Both the position numbers and the translations under genes were made by a program. Below are positions 7,822-16,057 of a stretch of 36,805 nt of DNA, in pieces. Source of the DNA: Oscillospiraceae bacterium (GTDB taxonomy: Bacteria > Bacillota > Clostridia > Oscillospirales > Oscillospiraceae); assembly GCA_902783035.1 (NCBI GenBank), contig CACZPK010000089.1:1-36805 (forward strand), written 5' to 3'. The notes beneath the pieces are model-generated. The model worked only from the letters and a program-made list of their open reading frames with translations, did no database searches and was not told where the DNA came from. Position 1 is the stretch's first letter. Every line of letters starts with the position of its first letter.

Positions 7822-9189
7822 TTAACCAATCTGCCGCGCGATCGCCATCATGATCGCGCACTCCATACGTTTTTTGAACAGTTCACAGCCTGTTTCATAG
7901 ACGCCTGTGACCGAGCCGGTGGCGTGGAACGCGTTCGCCGCGCAGCCGCCGGAGCAGTACAGACGCGCCCAACAGTCGCGGCACTCGGGCTTTGCATAGA
8001 CGTTGCAGGCGGCGAATTCACCCTGCACCTCGTGATTCGTGACGCCGTGCCAGATGTCGCCGAGCTTGAACTTTTCCTCGCCGACGAACTGATGGCAGGG
8101 ATAGAGGTCGCCCCAGGGCGTGACCGCCATATACTCGGTGCCGGAACCGCAGCCGGAGATGCGCTTGTAGATGCACGGGCCGCCGGTGAGATCGATCATG
8201 TAGTGATAGAACGTAAAGGGCTTTCCCTCGCGCTCGCGTTTGAGCATCAGTTTGGCCAGCGCCTCGTACTGCTCCATGACGACGGGGATGTCCTCGGCGG
8301 TCAGCGCGTTGGGGTCATCCGGCGCTGCGACCACAGGTTCCATACTCAGCTCCGTGAAACCAAGGTCGAGCATGGTCTGAATGTCCTTCAGGAAGTCGGG
8401 ATTGCCGTGCGTGAACGTGCCGCGCATGTAGTAACCCTTGCCGCCGCGCGCGGCGACCAGCTTTTGAAATTTCGGCACGATGCGCTCCCAGCTGCCGTTG
8501 CCTGCGTAGTCCACGCGCCAGCGGTCGTGAATCTCCTTGCGCCCGTCGAGACTCAAAACGACGTTGTGCATCTCACGGTTGCAGAAATCGATCACGTCGT
8601 CGTCGATGAGCAGGCCGTTGGTGGTAAGGGTGAAACGGAAATTCTTGCCGGCGGCTTTCTCGCGCTCGCGGGCGTAGCGCACCAGCTCCTTGACGACGTC
8701 CCAGTTCATCAGCGGTTCGCCGCCGAAGAAATCGACCTCCAGATTGTGGCGCGTGCCGGAGTGCTCGATGAGAAAGTCCAGCGCCCGCTTGCCGACGTCA
8801 AGGCTCATAACGGCGCGCTCGCCGTGGTATTTGCCCTGACTGGCAAAGCAATAGGCGCAGTTGAGGTTGCAGGTGTGGGCGACATGCAGGCACAGCGCCT
8901 TGACGACGCCCGCGCTCTTTTCCTTGAGCTTGCCCGCCATCGGCGCAAAGGTGTCCGGTGCAAAGAGCCGGCCCGCGTCCTTGAGCGCCGTGAGCTGGTC
9001 ATAGACCTCGCACAGCTCGGCTTCGGACACATCGGGGTGCTTTTCCTGCACAGCGGCGAGCACGGCGGCACGGTCGCGACCCTCGTACAGGCCGACCATG
9101 TCATAGGTCAGCTCGTCCACGGCGTGGATGGAGCCGGAGCAGACGTCGAGCACGATGTTGTATCCGTTGAGTTGGTAGCAATGTATCAT
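7822..9189 (-). CDS. scfB: SCIFF-peptide radical SAM maturase (455 aa)
   Basis: This radical SAM/SPASM enzyme installs thioether cross-links between Cys sulfur and residue carbons in the SCIFF precursor. The radical SAM cluster motif CNLNCAYC lies at residues 107-114, followed by the glycine-rich SAM motif FFGGEPLMN. The C-terminal SPASM region has ligands in CGSGTEYMAVTPWGDLYPC and CRDCWARLYCSGGCAAN. The N-terminal 100 residues resemble the peptide-recognition (RRE-like) domain of the family. The ATG at 9189 follows AAGGAGA. The precursor gene lies 55 bases upstream, separated by a terminator-like hairpin. Identity rests on the whole architecture plus this adjacency. Confidence 0.95.
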   Translation of the reverse strand: MIHCYQLNGYNIVLDVCSGSIHAVDELTYDMVGLYEGRDRAAVLAAVQEKHPDVSEAELCEVYDQLTALKDAGRLFAPDTFAPMAGKLKEKSAGVVKALCLHVAHTCNLNCAYCFASQGKYHGERAVMSLDVGKRALDFLIEHSGTRHNLEVDFFGGEPLMNWDVVKELVRYAREREKAAGKNFRFTLTTNGLLIDDDVIDFCNREMHNVVLSLDGRKEIHDRWRVDYAGNGSWERIVPKFQKLVAARGGKGYYMRGTFTHGNPDFLKDIQTMLDLGFTELSMEPVVAAPDDPNALTAEDIPVVMEQYEALAKLMLKREREGKPFTFYHYMIDLTGGPCIYKRISGCGSGTEYMAVTPWGDLYPCHQFVGEEKFKLGDIWHGVTNHEVQGEFAACNVYAKPECRDCWARLYCSGGCAANAFHATGSVTGVYETGCELFKKRMECAIMMAIARQIG

Positions 9190-9207
9190 ATCAGTCTCCT
9201 TACAACG

Positions 9208-9235
9208 AAAAACGCCGCCTCGTGGCGGCGTTTTT
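9208..9235 (-). terminator. intercistronic terminator/attenuator between SCIFF and its maturase
   Basis: Arms AAAAACGCCGCC and GGCGGCGTTTTT flank a four-base loop. On the minus strand the hairpin ends in TTTTT, nine bases past the SCIFF stop and before the maturase start. No separate maturase promoter was seen, so partial termination would give excess precursor over enzyme. Confidence 0.85.
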
Positions 9236-9244
9236 GCCTGTTAT

Positions 9245-9397
9245 TCAGCGGTTTTCGTTCTCGCACTGCTGGTTCGCAATGCCGCAGCTGGTCTTGCAGG
9301 CGCTCTGGCAGGAGGTCTGGCACTCGCCGCAGCCGCCGTTCTTGGCGCTCGCGCACAGGTCGCGGGTCTCAAGGGTCACAATGTGCTTCTGTTCCAT
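9245..9397 (-). CDS. scfA: SCIFF ranthipeptide precursor (50 aa)
   Basis: A 50-residue precursor starts with MEQKHIVTLETRDL and has a cysteine-rich core ending GIANQQCENENR. Cysteines are at 15, 23, 26, 30, 34, 38 and 45. The last six have the spacing CxxCxxxCxxxCxxxCx6C typical of SCIFF (six cysteines in forty-five residues). Cys15 and a short insertion (ASAKNGG) before the core look extra. GGAGG at 9406-9410 lies eight bases before the ATG at 9397, which excludes a longer start at 9451. The adjacent radical SAM gene confirms the call. The function of the mature peptide is not established; in related Clostridia, ranthipeptides have been linked to population-level regulation. Confidence 0.95.
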   Translation of the reverse strand: MEQKHIVTLETRDLCASAKNGGCGECQTSCQSACKTSCGIANQQCENENR

Positions 9398-9427
9398 GAT
9401 GATATCCTCCAAAAGATGATTGTCAAA

Positions 9428-9456
9428 TTTATACCATAAGTTTGCGGACAAGTCAA
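9428..9456 (-). promoter_or_regulatory. promoter of the SCIFF operon
   Basis: On the minus strand TTGACT (9456-9451) and TATAAA (9433-9428) are 17 bases apart, about 30 bases before the SCIFF start codon. Confidence 0.78.
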
Positions 9457-9536
9457 GTCTTGCGGCGTTTTTTTGTCAGGGACCTGCCCGGATGCATAGA
9501 TTGTGCTGTGACCCAATTTGACTAGGAGGCGTTTCG

Positions 9537-10616
9537 ATGCACGAACCTGCCCATATTTTCCTCGGCGCCAACAGCGGCGAGGGCTTTTATTCGCTCTACG
9601 GCCAGCTGCTGAACGGCCGCTTTGACGATCTGCTGCTCATCAAGGGCGGACCCGGCTGCGGCAAATCGTCCTTCATGCGCGCAGTGGCGCACGAAGTGGC
9701 TGCCGTCGGGGAAGATACAATTTATGTAAACTGCTCGGGCGACCCGGATTCGCTCGACGCCGCGCTGTTTCCGGCACTTCGCGCCGGCATGGTCGACGCG
9801 ACCAGCCCGCATGTTCTGGAGCCGTCCTATACCGTTGCGACGGAGCGGTATCTTGACCTGACGCGATTTTACGATGTGGAGGCGGTCCAGGCGGTGCGCA
9901 CGGAGGTCATCGCACACACGGACGCCTACCGTGCCGTTTACGCAGAGGCATATCATATCCTGCGTGCCGCGGACGCGCTGGAGAGCCAGCGGCGCGCCGT
10001 CGTACGCGCAGCGGCGGATTTTGACCGGCTGGAGCATCGCATGGACGGCATCCTCCGGCGGGAACTGCGGGGCGGTAAGGGGACGCGGCGCGGACGCGTC
10101 GACCGTGCGTTTCTGGGAGGGCTGACGCACAAGGGCGAGTTGTGCCGCTTCGATACCGTGCAGGCGCTTTGCCCGCGTATTTATGTGCTGGCAGACGGTT
10201 ACGGCCTTGCGGCGGGGATGCTGGAGCATGCTTGCAGCGCGGCGGTGGACGAAGGCTGTGATGTGCTGGCCTGTATGGACCCTGACCGGCCGCGTGAGCT
10301 GCGCCATGTCCTGATCCCGGCACGCGGCCTCGCCTTTGTCACATCCTCTGCACGTGTGCCGTTTCAGGGCGAGGCGTACCGCCGCCTTCGTGTGGATGCG
10401 GCGGCGCTGGGTGCGCTGTCGCGCACGGAGCGCGCAAAGCTCCGCTTTACCGGCCGCATTGTCCGTGCGCTGCGCGATGAGGCGCAAGAAGCGCTGGAGC
10501 GTGCAAAGCGCGCGCACGACGCGCTGGAGCGGGTGTATAATCCCTGCGTGGACTTCAACGGCGTCTACGCGCTGGCGGCGGCGGAGGCGCAGCGCATTCT
10601 GCGGACGCGGCGCTGA
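9537..10616 (+). CDS. P-loop ATPase-like protein of the PRK06851 type (359 aa)
   Basis: There is a Walker A GGPGCGKSS at about residues 37-45, directly after a short N-terminal strand (IFLGANSGEGFYSLY). A second nucleotide-fold half is less clear, with IYVLADGYGLAAGMLEH near residue 220 and a helical, Arg/Ala/Glu-rich C terminus (about 300-350). Length and opening match a Firmicute family of uncharacterised ATP-binding proteins that I know as PRK06851. There is no signal peptide or membrane helix. AGGAGG at 9524-9529 sets the start. A possible promoter, TTGTCA at 9473 with CATAGA 16 bases on, lies in the divergent region shared with SCIFF. The substrate and biological role are unknown. Confidence 0.78.
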   Translation: MHEPAHIFLGANSGEGFYSLYGQLLNGRFDDLLLIKGGPGCGKSSFMRAVAHEVAAVGEDTIYVNCSGDPDSLDAALFPALRAGMVDATSPHVLEPSYTVATERYLDLTRFYDVEAVQAVRTEVIAHTDAYRAVYAEAYHILRAADALESQRRAVVRAAADFDRLEHRMDGILRRELRGGKGTRRGRVDRAFLGGLTHKGELCRFDTVQALCPRIYVLADGYGLAAGMLEHACSAAVDEGCDVLACMDPDRPRELRHVLIPARGLAFVTSSARVPFQGEAYRRLRVDAAALGALSRTERAKLRFTGRIVRALRDEAQEALERAKRAHDALERVYNPCVDFNGVYALAAAEAQRILRTRR

Positions 10617-10635
10617 ACGGTTGAGGTCGGCTTGA

Positions 10636-10682
10636 AAAGATTAAGCGGGAATTTTTTCATTTCCGCTTAATCTTTCTTTTTT
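10636..10682 (+). terminator. intrinsic terminator after the P-loop ATPase gene
   Basis: AAAGATTAAGCGG pairs with CCGCTTAATCTTT around a loop of about 14 bases and runs into CTTTTTT. It lies 20 bases after the stop. Confidence 0.9.
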
Positions 10683-10815
10683 ACGGCCGATATATAAAAT
10701 GCAATCAAGGACGATTGCCCGATAACGGATGACCGCAGGCTCTTTCGCCTCACGGTAGCGGCTCCGGCGGGCACCGATCGGACAGATGCTCTATGCAGAA
10801 AGGAAGGATACGATC

Positions 10816-11460
10816 ATGGATGTCAACAGCGTGAAGATCAGCCAGCCCGGTACTTACAGCACCAAGGACACGGCGAGCGTCAAAAAGGAGAAAAAGGAAA
10901 ACGAGACGGAAAAGACCGTTTCCACCAACACGGAGGCGGCATCCTTTGAGGCGAACGGCGGACGCGATCACAGCGTGACGCGCACCGGTTACAAGGTCGA
11001 CGAGGAGACCATTGAGCGGCTTAAGTCCGAAAGCGAGCAGCGCATGGCGAGCCTCGTTCAGAAGATGCTCGGCAAGCAGGTTTCGCAGCTTAATATTCTC
11101 GACGCGATCAAGTCGGGCCAGTTCTCGCAGGAGGATATTGACCAGGCGAAAAAGGATACGGCAGAGGATGGCTACTGGGGCGTTGAGCAGACCAGCGACC
11201 GTTTCGTGCAGTATGCGCAGGCGCTCACGGGAGGCGATCCGGATAAGCTCGATGCAATGATCGAGGCGTTTGAGAAGGGCTATGCCGAGGCGGAAAAGCA
11301 GTGGGGCGGCGAGCTGCCTGAGCTGACCCAGCGCACCCGCGAGGCGACGCTGAAAAAGTTTCAGGACCTCAAGGACCAGTATGCGAACAACAGCACTTCC
11401 GCCGCGGCGGCGCAGTCGGTGCTGGAGGGCAAGGTTCAGAAGGCCATGGACGAGGCGTGA
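10816..11460 (+). CDS. unrecognised soluble helical protein (214 aa), possibly flagellum-associated
   Basis: The ATG at 10816 follows AGGAAGGA. The N terminus (MDVNSVKISQPGTYS) is followed by a highly charged, Lys/Glu-rich stretch to about residue 50, then a mostly helical body. There are no cysteines, signal peptide or membrane segment. The section GYAEAEKQWGGELPEL plus TREATLKKFQDL resembles a motif I associate with small proteins of flagellated Firmicutes, of the kind 'G..A...GG.LP...T...'. That link is from memory and weak. A GCCCGATAA box at 10717-10725 resembles a sigma-28 -10 element, but no -35 sits at the right distance. Surface or secreted structural roles are equally open. Confidence 0.7.
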   Translation: MDVNSVKISQPGTYSTKDTASVKKEKKENETEKTVSTNTEAASFEANGGRDHSVTRTGYKVDEETIERLKSESEQRMASLVQKMLGKQVSQLNILDAIKSGQFSQEDIDQAKKDTAEDGYWGVEQTSDRFVQYAQALTGGDPDKLDAMIEAFEKGYAEAEKQWGGELPELTQRTREATLKKFQDLKDQYANNSTSAAAAQSVLEGKVQKAMDEA

Positions 11461-11498
11461 CGGCGTTGCCTGCGTCCGGCAGATCGGCAAACATACAG

Positions 11499-11527
11499 CA
11501 AGGGGAGGACTTGACGTCCTCCCCTTG
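11499..11527. terminator. convergent-gene hairpin terminator
   Basis: CAAGGGGAGGAC (11499-11510) and GTCCTCCCCTTG (11516-11527) form a perfect 12-bp stem with a five-base loop between the 214-aa gene and the end of rpoD. The flanking T tracts are poor on both strands, so efficiency is uncertain. Confidence 0.75.
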
Positions 11528-11543
11528 TTCATTTCTCTCTTAT

Positions 11544-12932
11544 TCAGTTCAGGAAGTCCTTGAGCTTCTTGGAACGGGACGGATGGCGGAGCTTGCGCAG
11601 CGCCTTGGCTTCAATCTGACGGATGCGTTCACGAGTGACGTTGAACTCCTTGCCGACCTCTTCCAGCGTGCGGGGACGGCCGTCCTCGATGCCGAAACGG
11701 AGCTTGAGGACCTTCTCCTCGCGCGACGTGAGCGTGGAGAGCACGTCGACGAGCTGCTCCTGCAGCAGCGTGAAGGACGCTGCCTCGCTCGGCTCACTGG
11801 CACCTTCATCGGGAATGAAGTCGCCCAGATGGCTGTCTTCTTCCTCGCCGATGGGCGTTTCCAGAGAAACCGGCTCCTGCGCAATTTTCAGGATCTCGCG
11901 CACCTTGTCCACGGACATGCCCATCTCGTCGCTGATCTCCTCCGGCGAGGGGTCGTGCCCCAACTCCTGCAGCAGCTGACGGGAGACGCGAATGACCTTG
12001 TTGATCGTTTCGACCATGTGCACGGGGATGCGGATCGTGCGCGCCTGATCGGCGATGGCGCGCGTGATGGCCTGACGGATCCACCACGTTGCATAGGTGG
12101 AGAACTTATAGCCCTTTGTGTAGTCGAACTTCTCCACCGCCTTGATCAGGCCGAGGTTGCCCTCCTGAATCAGGTCGAGGAACAGCATGCCGCGCCCGAC
12201 GTAGCGCTTGGCGATGGAAACGACGAGGCGGAGGTTCGCCTCGGCGAGCTTTTGCTTGGATTCTTCGCCCTTGGATACAGCGGCGGAAAGCAATGCGCGT
12301 TCGGATTCCTCCAACTCGACGCCGTCGGCTTTCGCCTGTGCCAGCTTCTGCTGCGCCTCCACGCCCGCGGTCATTTCGCTGGCAAGGGCGATCTCCTCGT
12401 CGGCGGAGAGCAGTGCCACCTTGCCGATCTCCTTGAGGTACATGCGGACGGGATCGTCGATGGAGAAGCTGTCGACCAGCTCATTCGGGTCGATGAGCTC
12501 CTCTTCTTCGATCTCGGCGATCGCCTCGATCGGCGGCTCATCGTCGTCGGTGTCCACGATGTCGCCGCTGGTGACGTCCACGCCCAGCTGCTCCAACGAA
12601 TCATAGACCTGATCGACCTGGTCGGGCGAAAGCGTCAGCTCGTCGAGTTGTTCCAGAAGTTCCGAGGCATCCAGCTTGCCGGCGCGCTTGCCGCGGGCAA
12701 ACATATCGCGCAGTTTTTCATGCTCGGCCAGAATTGCGGCGGCAGGCAGCGCAGCGATGACGGCCTCCTCCAGCGGCGGGGCTTTCTTTTCATTCTCCGC
12801 CTTCTTGCCCTTTGCGGACGCCTTCTCGATCATGACCGGGATCTCTTCGACCTCGCCCACCGAGGCGAGGATGCTGTCTGCCTGCGCTTCCAGATCCCGG
12901 GTATCAAAGTCCTTGTCCATATCATTCGCCAT
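11544..12932 (-). CDS. rpoD: primary sigma factor RpoD/SigA (462 aa)
   Basis: This is the housekeeping sigma factor that directs RNA polymerase to -35/-10 promoters. Region 1.1 is acidic and extended (about residues 1-150). Region 1.2 has [12 protein letters not shown]. Region 2 has [33 protein letters not shown] and the -10 recognition segment [14 protein letters not shown]. Region 3 follows HMVETINK, and region 4.2 carries the -35 helix [25 protein letters not shown] at 12941-12945 with an 8-base spacer sets the ATG at 12932. That start overlaps the end of dnaG by 11 bases, giving tight coupling in the conserved dnaG-rpoD arrangement. Consensus promoters elsewhere in the window fit its specificity. 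Confidence 0.97.
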   Translation of the reverse strand: MANDMDKDFDTRDLEAQADSILASVGEVEEIPVMIEKASAKGKKAENEKKAPPLEEAVIAALPAAAILAEHEKLRDMFARGKRAGKLDASELLEQLDELTLSPDQVDQVYDSLEQLGVDVTSGDIVDTDDDEPPIEAIAEIEEEELIDPNELVDSFSIDDPVRMYLKEIGKVALLSADEEIALASEMTAGVEAQQKLAQAKADGVELEESERALLSAAVSKGEESKQKLAEANLRLVVSIAKRYVGRGMLFLDLIQEGNLGLIKAVEKFDYTKGYKFSTYATWWIRQAITRAIADQARTIRIPVHMVETINKVIRVSRQLLQELGHDPSPEEISDEMGMSVDKVREILKIAQEPVSLETPIGEEEDSHLGDFIPDEGASEPSEAASFTLLQEQLVDVLSTLTSREEKVLKLRFGIEDGRPRTLEEVGKEFNVTRERIRQIEAKALRKLRHPSRSKKLKDFLN

Positions 12933-14730
12933 GTGCTGATCCTCCCTGTATCTCTTTTGTATTGTCTTTGGCATATTTTTTCATCGTGGAAAGCAGAATA
13001 TCTTCGTTTCCACTGGCGATATTGCGTTTTCTGACCGCTTCGCGGACGATTCGGACACAGTCTTCCAACATCTTTTCCCGATTGTTTTGAAGCTTTGCAT
13101 CCTGTGTGATGGCGATCAGGTGACTGATCTCATTGCTGCTGAACTGCGCGTTCAGGGCATTGATGTCGATTTTTCCGCTGCTCTGCCGCTGCGCCCAGAG
13201 TGCCGTGAAAAAGCGCCCCAAAAGCGGGGATGAGAAATCGGCCTCCTCCAGCGGCGGCGTGCCGCCGAAAATGGAATCATCATACATGAGCAGGCTGATG
13301 ATGGTTTGCTCCGCCAGCGCGGACTCCGTGTTGCTGTATCGGAGCGAACGGTCCTTCGGCTGCCGGTTGGAGACGACGCGCAATTCGTTTTTGGCCTCCT
13401 GCCGGTTTTCCTTCCGGCGCTTTTGCCCTGCCAGCCGTGCTACCTCACGCTTGAGACTGTCGGCAGATATGCCCGCCGCCTCTGCGGCGCGAACGGTGTA
13501 GATCTCGCGCTCCACGGCATTTGGGATCGTGCTGAGCAGCTCGACCGCCGCTGCCGCATAGTCGATGCGCCCGCGGTCGGTGCCCAGATCAAACTGCCCC
13601 GAGAGCTGCGCCATACGGAAATCCATGCCGCTGCCGCTGCCGGAGAGCAGATTCTCAAAGGCGTCTGCGCCTTGGAACTTGATGAAATCGTCTGCGTCCT
13701 GCTTGATGTATTGCCCGTCGACAAGGCGCTTGGGCAACTCCAGCACGCGGACATTGAAATCGGTGTCATTGAGGAGCGCGAGCGCCTTTTGCGTGGCGAT
13801 CTTGCCGGCGTCGTCGTTGTCGTAGCAAAGGATGAGGTCCTTTGTATAGCGCGAGAGCAAATGCAGCTGTTCCTGCGTCAGTGCCGTGCCCATGGAGGCG
13901 CAGGCATTGTCGAAACCGGCCTGATGGAGCATGACCACGTCGATGTTGCCCTCGACGAGCAAAATACCCTTGCGCTTGCTTTTTTTGGCGAGGTTGAGCC
14001 CGTAAAGTACGCGGCGCTTGCTGTAAACCACGGTTTCCGGGGTGTTCATATACTTCGCGCCGGGATCGTCCTTGCGAATGATGCGCCCGCCGAAACCAAG
14101 CACGTCGCCGCGCACGTCGATGATCGGAAAGATCAGGCGGTTGCGAAACTTGTCGAAGGCGCCGCCGTTTTTGCCGTTGATTGCCAGCCCCGAGGCTACC
14201 AACTCGGCACGGGTGTAACCCTTTTGCATCATGGCGTTGAGCAGGCCGTCCCACTCGTCGCCGGCTGCGCCGAGACCGAAATTCGTGGCGTTGCGCCGCG
14301 TGATGCGCCGCGATTGGAGATACGCCATTGCCTCCTCGCCTTTGGGCGAGTGGAGCTGGTCGTAGAAAAAATGTGCCGCGTCGCGGTTGAGCGAAAGCAG
14401 CCGCGCGCGCAGATGGGACGCGCCATCGTCGCCGTTGTCCTCCGGTACGGGCAGATTGGCGAGCTTGGCGAGAAAATGTACGGCGTCCGGATAGGAGAGG
14501 TTTTCGATCTCCATGACAAAGTTGATGACGCCGCCGCCCTTTTTGCAGCCGAAGCAATAATACATCTGCTGATCGGGGCGCACATGGAACGAAGGCGTTT
14601 TTTCGCTGTGGAACGGGCAACAGCCCCAATATTCGGCGCCGCGCCGCGCAAGGCTTACATACCTGCCGACTATGTCGACGATATCGCTGCGCGCGGTCAG
14701 CTCGTCCAAAAACCGCTGGTCGAACGCCAC
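12922..14730 (-). CDS. dnaG: DNA primase DnaG (602 aa)
   Basis: DnaG makes RNA primers at the replication fork. The N-terminal CHC2 zinc finger is complete, with CPFH at 38-41 and CFGC at 59-62. The catalytic core follows ([13 protein letters not shown]). The TOPRIM domain has [17 protein letters not shown] and CYDNDDAGK. The C-terminal part (about 430-602) is the helicase-binding region, with a low-complexity linker. The GTG at 14730 is chosen because GGAGG (14739-14743) lies eight bases before it and the product then starts in the usual way ([10 protein letters not shown]). Longer versions to 14853 add an unlikely leader. It lies upstream of and overlaps rpoD. Confidence 0.97.
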   Translation of the reverse strand: MAFDQRFLDELTARSDIVDIVGRYVSLARRGAEYWGCCPFHSEKTPSFHVRPDQQMYYCFGCKKGGGVINFVMEIENLSYPDAVHFLAKLANLPVPEDNGDDGASHLRARLLSLNRDAAHFFYDQLHSPKGEEAMAYLQSRRITRRNATNFGLGAAGDEWDGLLNAMMQKGYTRAELVASGLAINGKNGGAFDKFRNRLIFPIIDVRGDVLGFGGRIIRKDDPGAKYMNTPETVVYSKRRVLYGLNLAKKSKRKGILLVEGNIDVVMLHQAGFDNACASMGTALTQEQLHLLSRYTKDLILCYDNDDAGKIATQKALALLNDTDFNVRVLELPKRLVDGQYIKQDADDFIKFQGADAFENLLSGSGSGMDFRMAQLSGQFDLGTDRGRIDYAAAAVELLSTIPNAVEREIYTVRAAEAAGISADSLKREVARLAGQKRRKENRQEAKNELRVVSNRQPKDRSLRYSNTESALAEQTIISLLMYDDSIFGGTPPLEEADFSSPLLGRFFTALWAQRQSSGKIDINALNAQFSSNEISHLIAITQDAKLQNNREKMLEDCVRIVREAVRKRNIASGNEDILLSTMKKYAKDNTKEIQGGSAHGE

Positions 14731-14830
14731 GCGCACCGCCTCCTTCCACCGCAGAACTCTTCGCGCAATAAGTTTTATACGCCGGGGACCTTCTGTTTCC
14801 TCTTTTTTTTCGAAATTATTTTTGCATAAA

Positions 14831-14859
14831 TTGACAATGCCGTATCCATGCACTATAAT
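14831..14859 (+). promoter_or_regulatory. perfect consensus promoter for the phosphopantetheinyl transferase gene
   Basis: TTGACA (14831-14836), a 17-base spacer and TATAAT (14854-14859) match the sigma-70 consensus at all twelve positions. It lies 40 bases before the GTG start, in the divergent region shared with dnaG. Confidence 0.92.
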
Positions 14860-14899
14860 TTATCCAAATGTCGACATTTTTCGGAAAGGAGGGGCGGCT

Positions 14900-15490
14900 G
14901 TGGATATCCAACTCTTTGCGGTAAAACTCGACCGCCCCCTGACAGACGAGGAAACCGAGACGTTTCTTCGCATCATGCCGCCGGAGCGGCGGGAGCGCCT
15001 GATGCGCGTGCCGAAGGAGGAGCTGCGGCATGAGCCGCTTTGCGCTTACGCCGTGCTCTACATGGTGACGCGGACGATCTATGGCTGGAAAAAGCTCCCG
15101 CCCATGCACTACAGCAAGTACGGCAAGCCGGAGTTTGCGGATCATCCGGAGGTGCAGTTCAACATCAGCCATACCCGCCGCGCCGCGCTCATCGGCGTGC
15201 ACGACGAACCACTGGGCGTGGATATCGAAAAGATCCGCCCCGTTAGCGAGCGGACCATGGAACGCATCGCGGGCACGACCTCGCGTCAGGAGTTTTTTGA
15301 AAGCTGGGTGCGGCGCGAGAGCCGCAGCAAGTGGAACGGTGCCGGCCTCGGTTCCATCCGGGAGGACGAAAGCCCTGCCATGCGCGGCGAGCGCATCGTC
15401 TACCTCGACACCTTTCCGGAATACGTGGCGTGTATCTGCACGCATTCGGACGCGCGGATCGCGGACGTCAGAACCTTTACCATCAAATAA
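14900..15490 (+). CDS. Sfp-type 4'-phosphopantetheinyl transferase (196 aa)
   Basis: This enzyme moves 4'-phosphopantetheine from CoA onto a serine of a carrier protein (acyl or peptidyl carrier). Seen: NISHT with basic residues following (88-94), the Mg-binding GVDIE (106-110), and the family's C-terminal motif as WVRRESRSK (136-144), where the usual W..KE...K is relaxed to W..RE...K. The GTG at 14900 follows AAGGAGG by seven bases. The length fits the short Sfp group. No carrier protein, PKS or NRPS is in the window, so the target may be the fatty-acid carrier. A consensus promoter suggests constitutive expression. Confidence 0.9.
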   Translation: MDIQLFAVKLDRPLTDEETETFLRIMPPERRERLMRVPKEELRHEPLCAYAVLYMVTRTIYGWKKLPPMHYSKYGKPEFADHPEVQFNISHTRRAALIGVHDEPLGVDIEKIRPVSERTMERIAGTTSRQEFFESWVRRESRSKWNGAGLGSIREDESPAMRGERIVYLDTFPEYVACICTHSDARIADVRTFTIK

Positions 15491-15525
15491 AAATCGGAAA
15501 AGCGCTGCGCTTTTCCGATTTTTTT
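15488..15525. terminator. bidirectional terminator between converging genes
   Basis: AAAAATCGGAAAAGCG and its complement CGCTTTTCCGATTTTT flank a three-base loop. Both outer sides are A/T runs. It directly joins the transferase stop and the deacylase stop, serving both. Confidence 0.93.
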
Positions 15526-16057
15526 ACAGTTCCACCACATCATAGGTATGCCCGATGTGCGGCAGTACCTTTTCCAGCAGATCCCGGGTCGCAAGCGCCA
15601 GACTGCCCGTGTTGTCGCAGGGGTGGCAGGCGAAGCGCTCTGCCTCCAATACATCGCGGTCCATCACAAGGTGGACGCGGCGCTGCGTGTCGTTGGCGAG
15701 TCCCAGCACACTTGCGGAACCGGGGGAACAGCCGAGCAGTTCTTCCATTTTCTCCGGCGGGGCAAACGAAAGCCGGGAAGAGCCGATCTGATGGCTCAGA
15801 TCCTTCGTATAGAAGGGTTTGTCCTCTGGCATCGCCAGAAGGTAGAACGCCGTCTGCTGGCGGTTGCAGAGGAAGAGATTTTTGCAGATGCGTGTACCCA
15901 GCGCATCGCTGATGGCGGCGCAAAGCTCCATTGTTTCCGCCGGCTCATGCTCGACGCGGCAATACGGGACGCCCAGCTCGTCGAGCAGGGCAAATGCCTG
16001 TGCCGCGCGTGCGGAGGCGTGCGCCGGCGCGCTGTCATATAAGGAGGAGACCTGCAT
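15524..16057 (-). CDS. YbaK/ProX-type aminoacyl-tRNA deacylase (177 aa)
   Basis: This is a single-domain trans-editing protein of the YbaK/INS family, which hydrolyses mischarged tRNA, typically Ala- or Cys-tRNA(Pro). Seen: VPYCRVEHEPAETME near the N terminus, ICKNLFLCNRQ with the conserved lysine, FYLLAMPEDK, and GLANDTQRRVHLVMDRDVL. SVLGL and the C-terminal HPCDNTGSLAL complete the pattern of the ProX (PrdX-like) subgroup. The ATG at 16057 shares its A with the murC TGA (TGATG), so it is translationally coupled to murC. The exact tRNA substrate is inferred from family resemblance. Confidence 0.9.
   Translation of the reverse strand: MQVSSLYDSAPAHASARAAQAFALLDELGVPYCRVEHEPAETMELCAAISDALGTRICKNLFLCNRQQTAFYLLAMPEDKPFYTKDLSHQIGSSRLSFAPPEKMEELLGCSPGSASVLGLANDTQRRVHLVMDRDVLEAERFACHPCDNTGSLALATRDLLEKVLPHIGHTYDVVEL

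Noticed and set aside
12922-14853. Long plus-strand open frames antisense to dnaG, rpoD, ftsK and the SCIFF maturase
   Set aside because: They arise from GC-rich codon bias, lack ribosome binding sites and family motifs, and oppose genes with complete, conserved domains.
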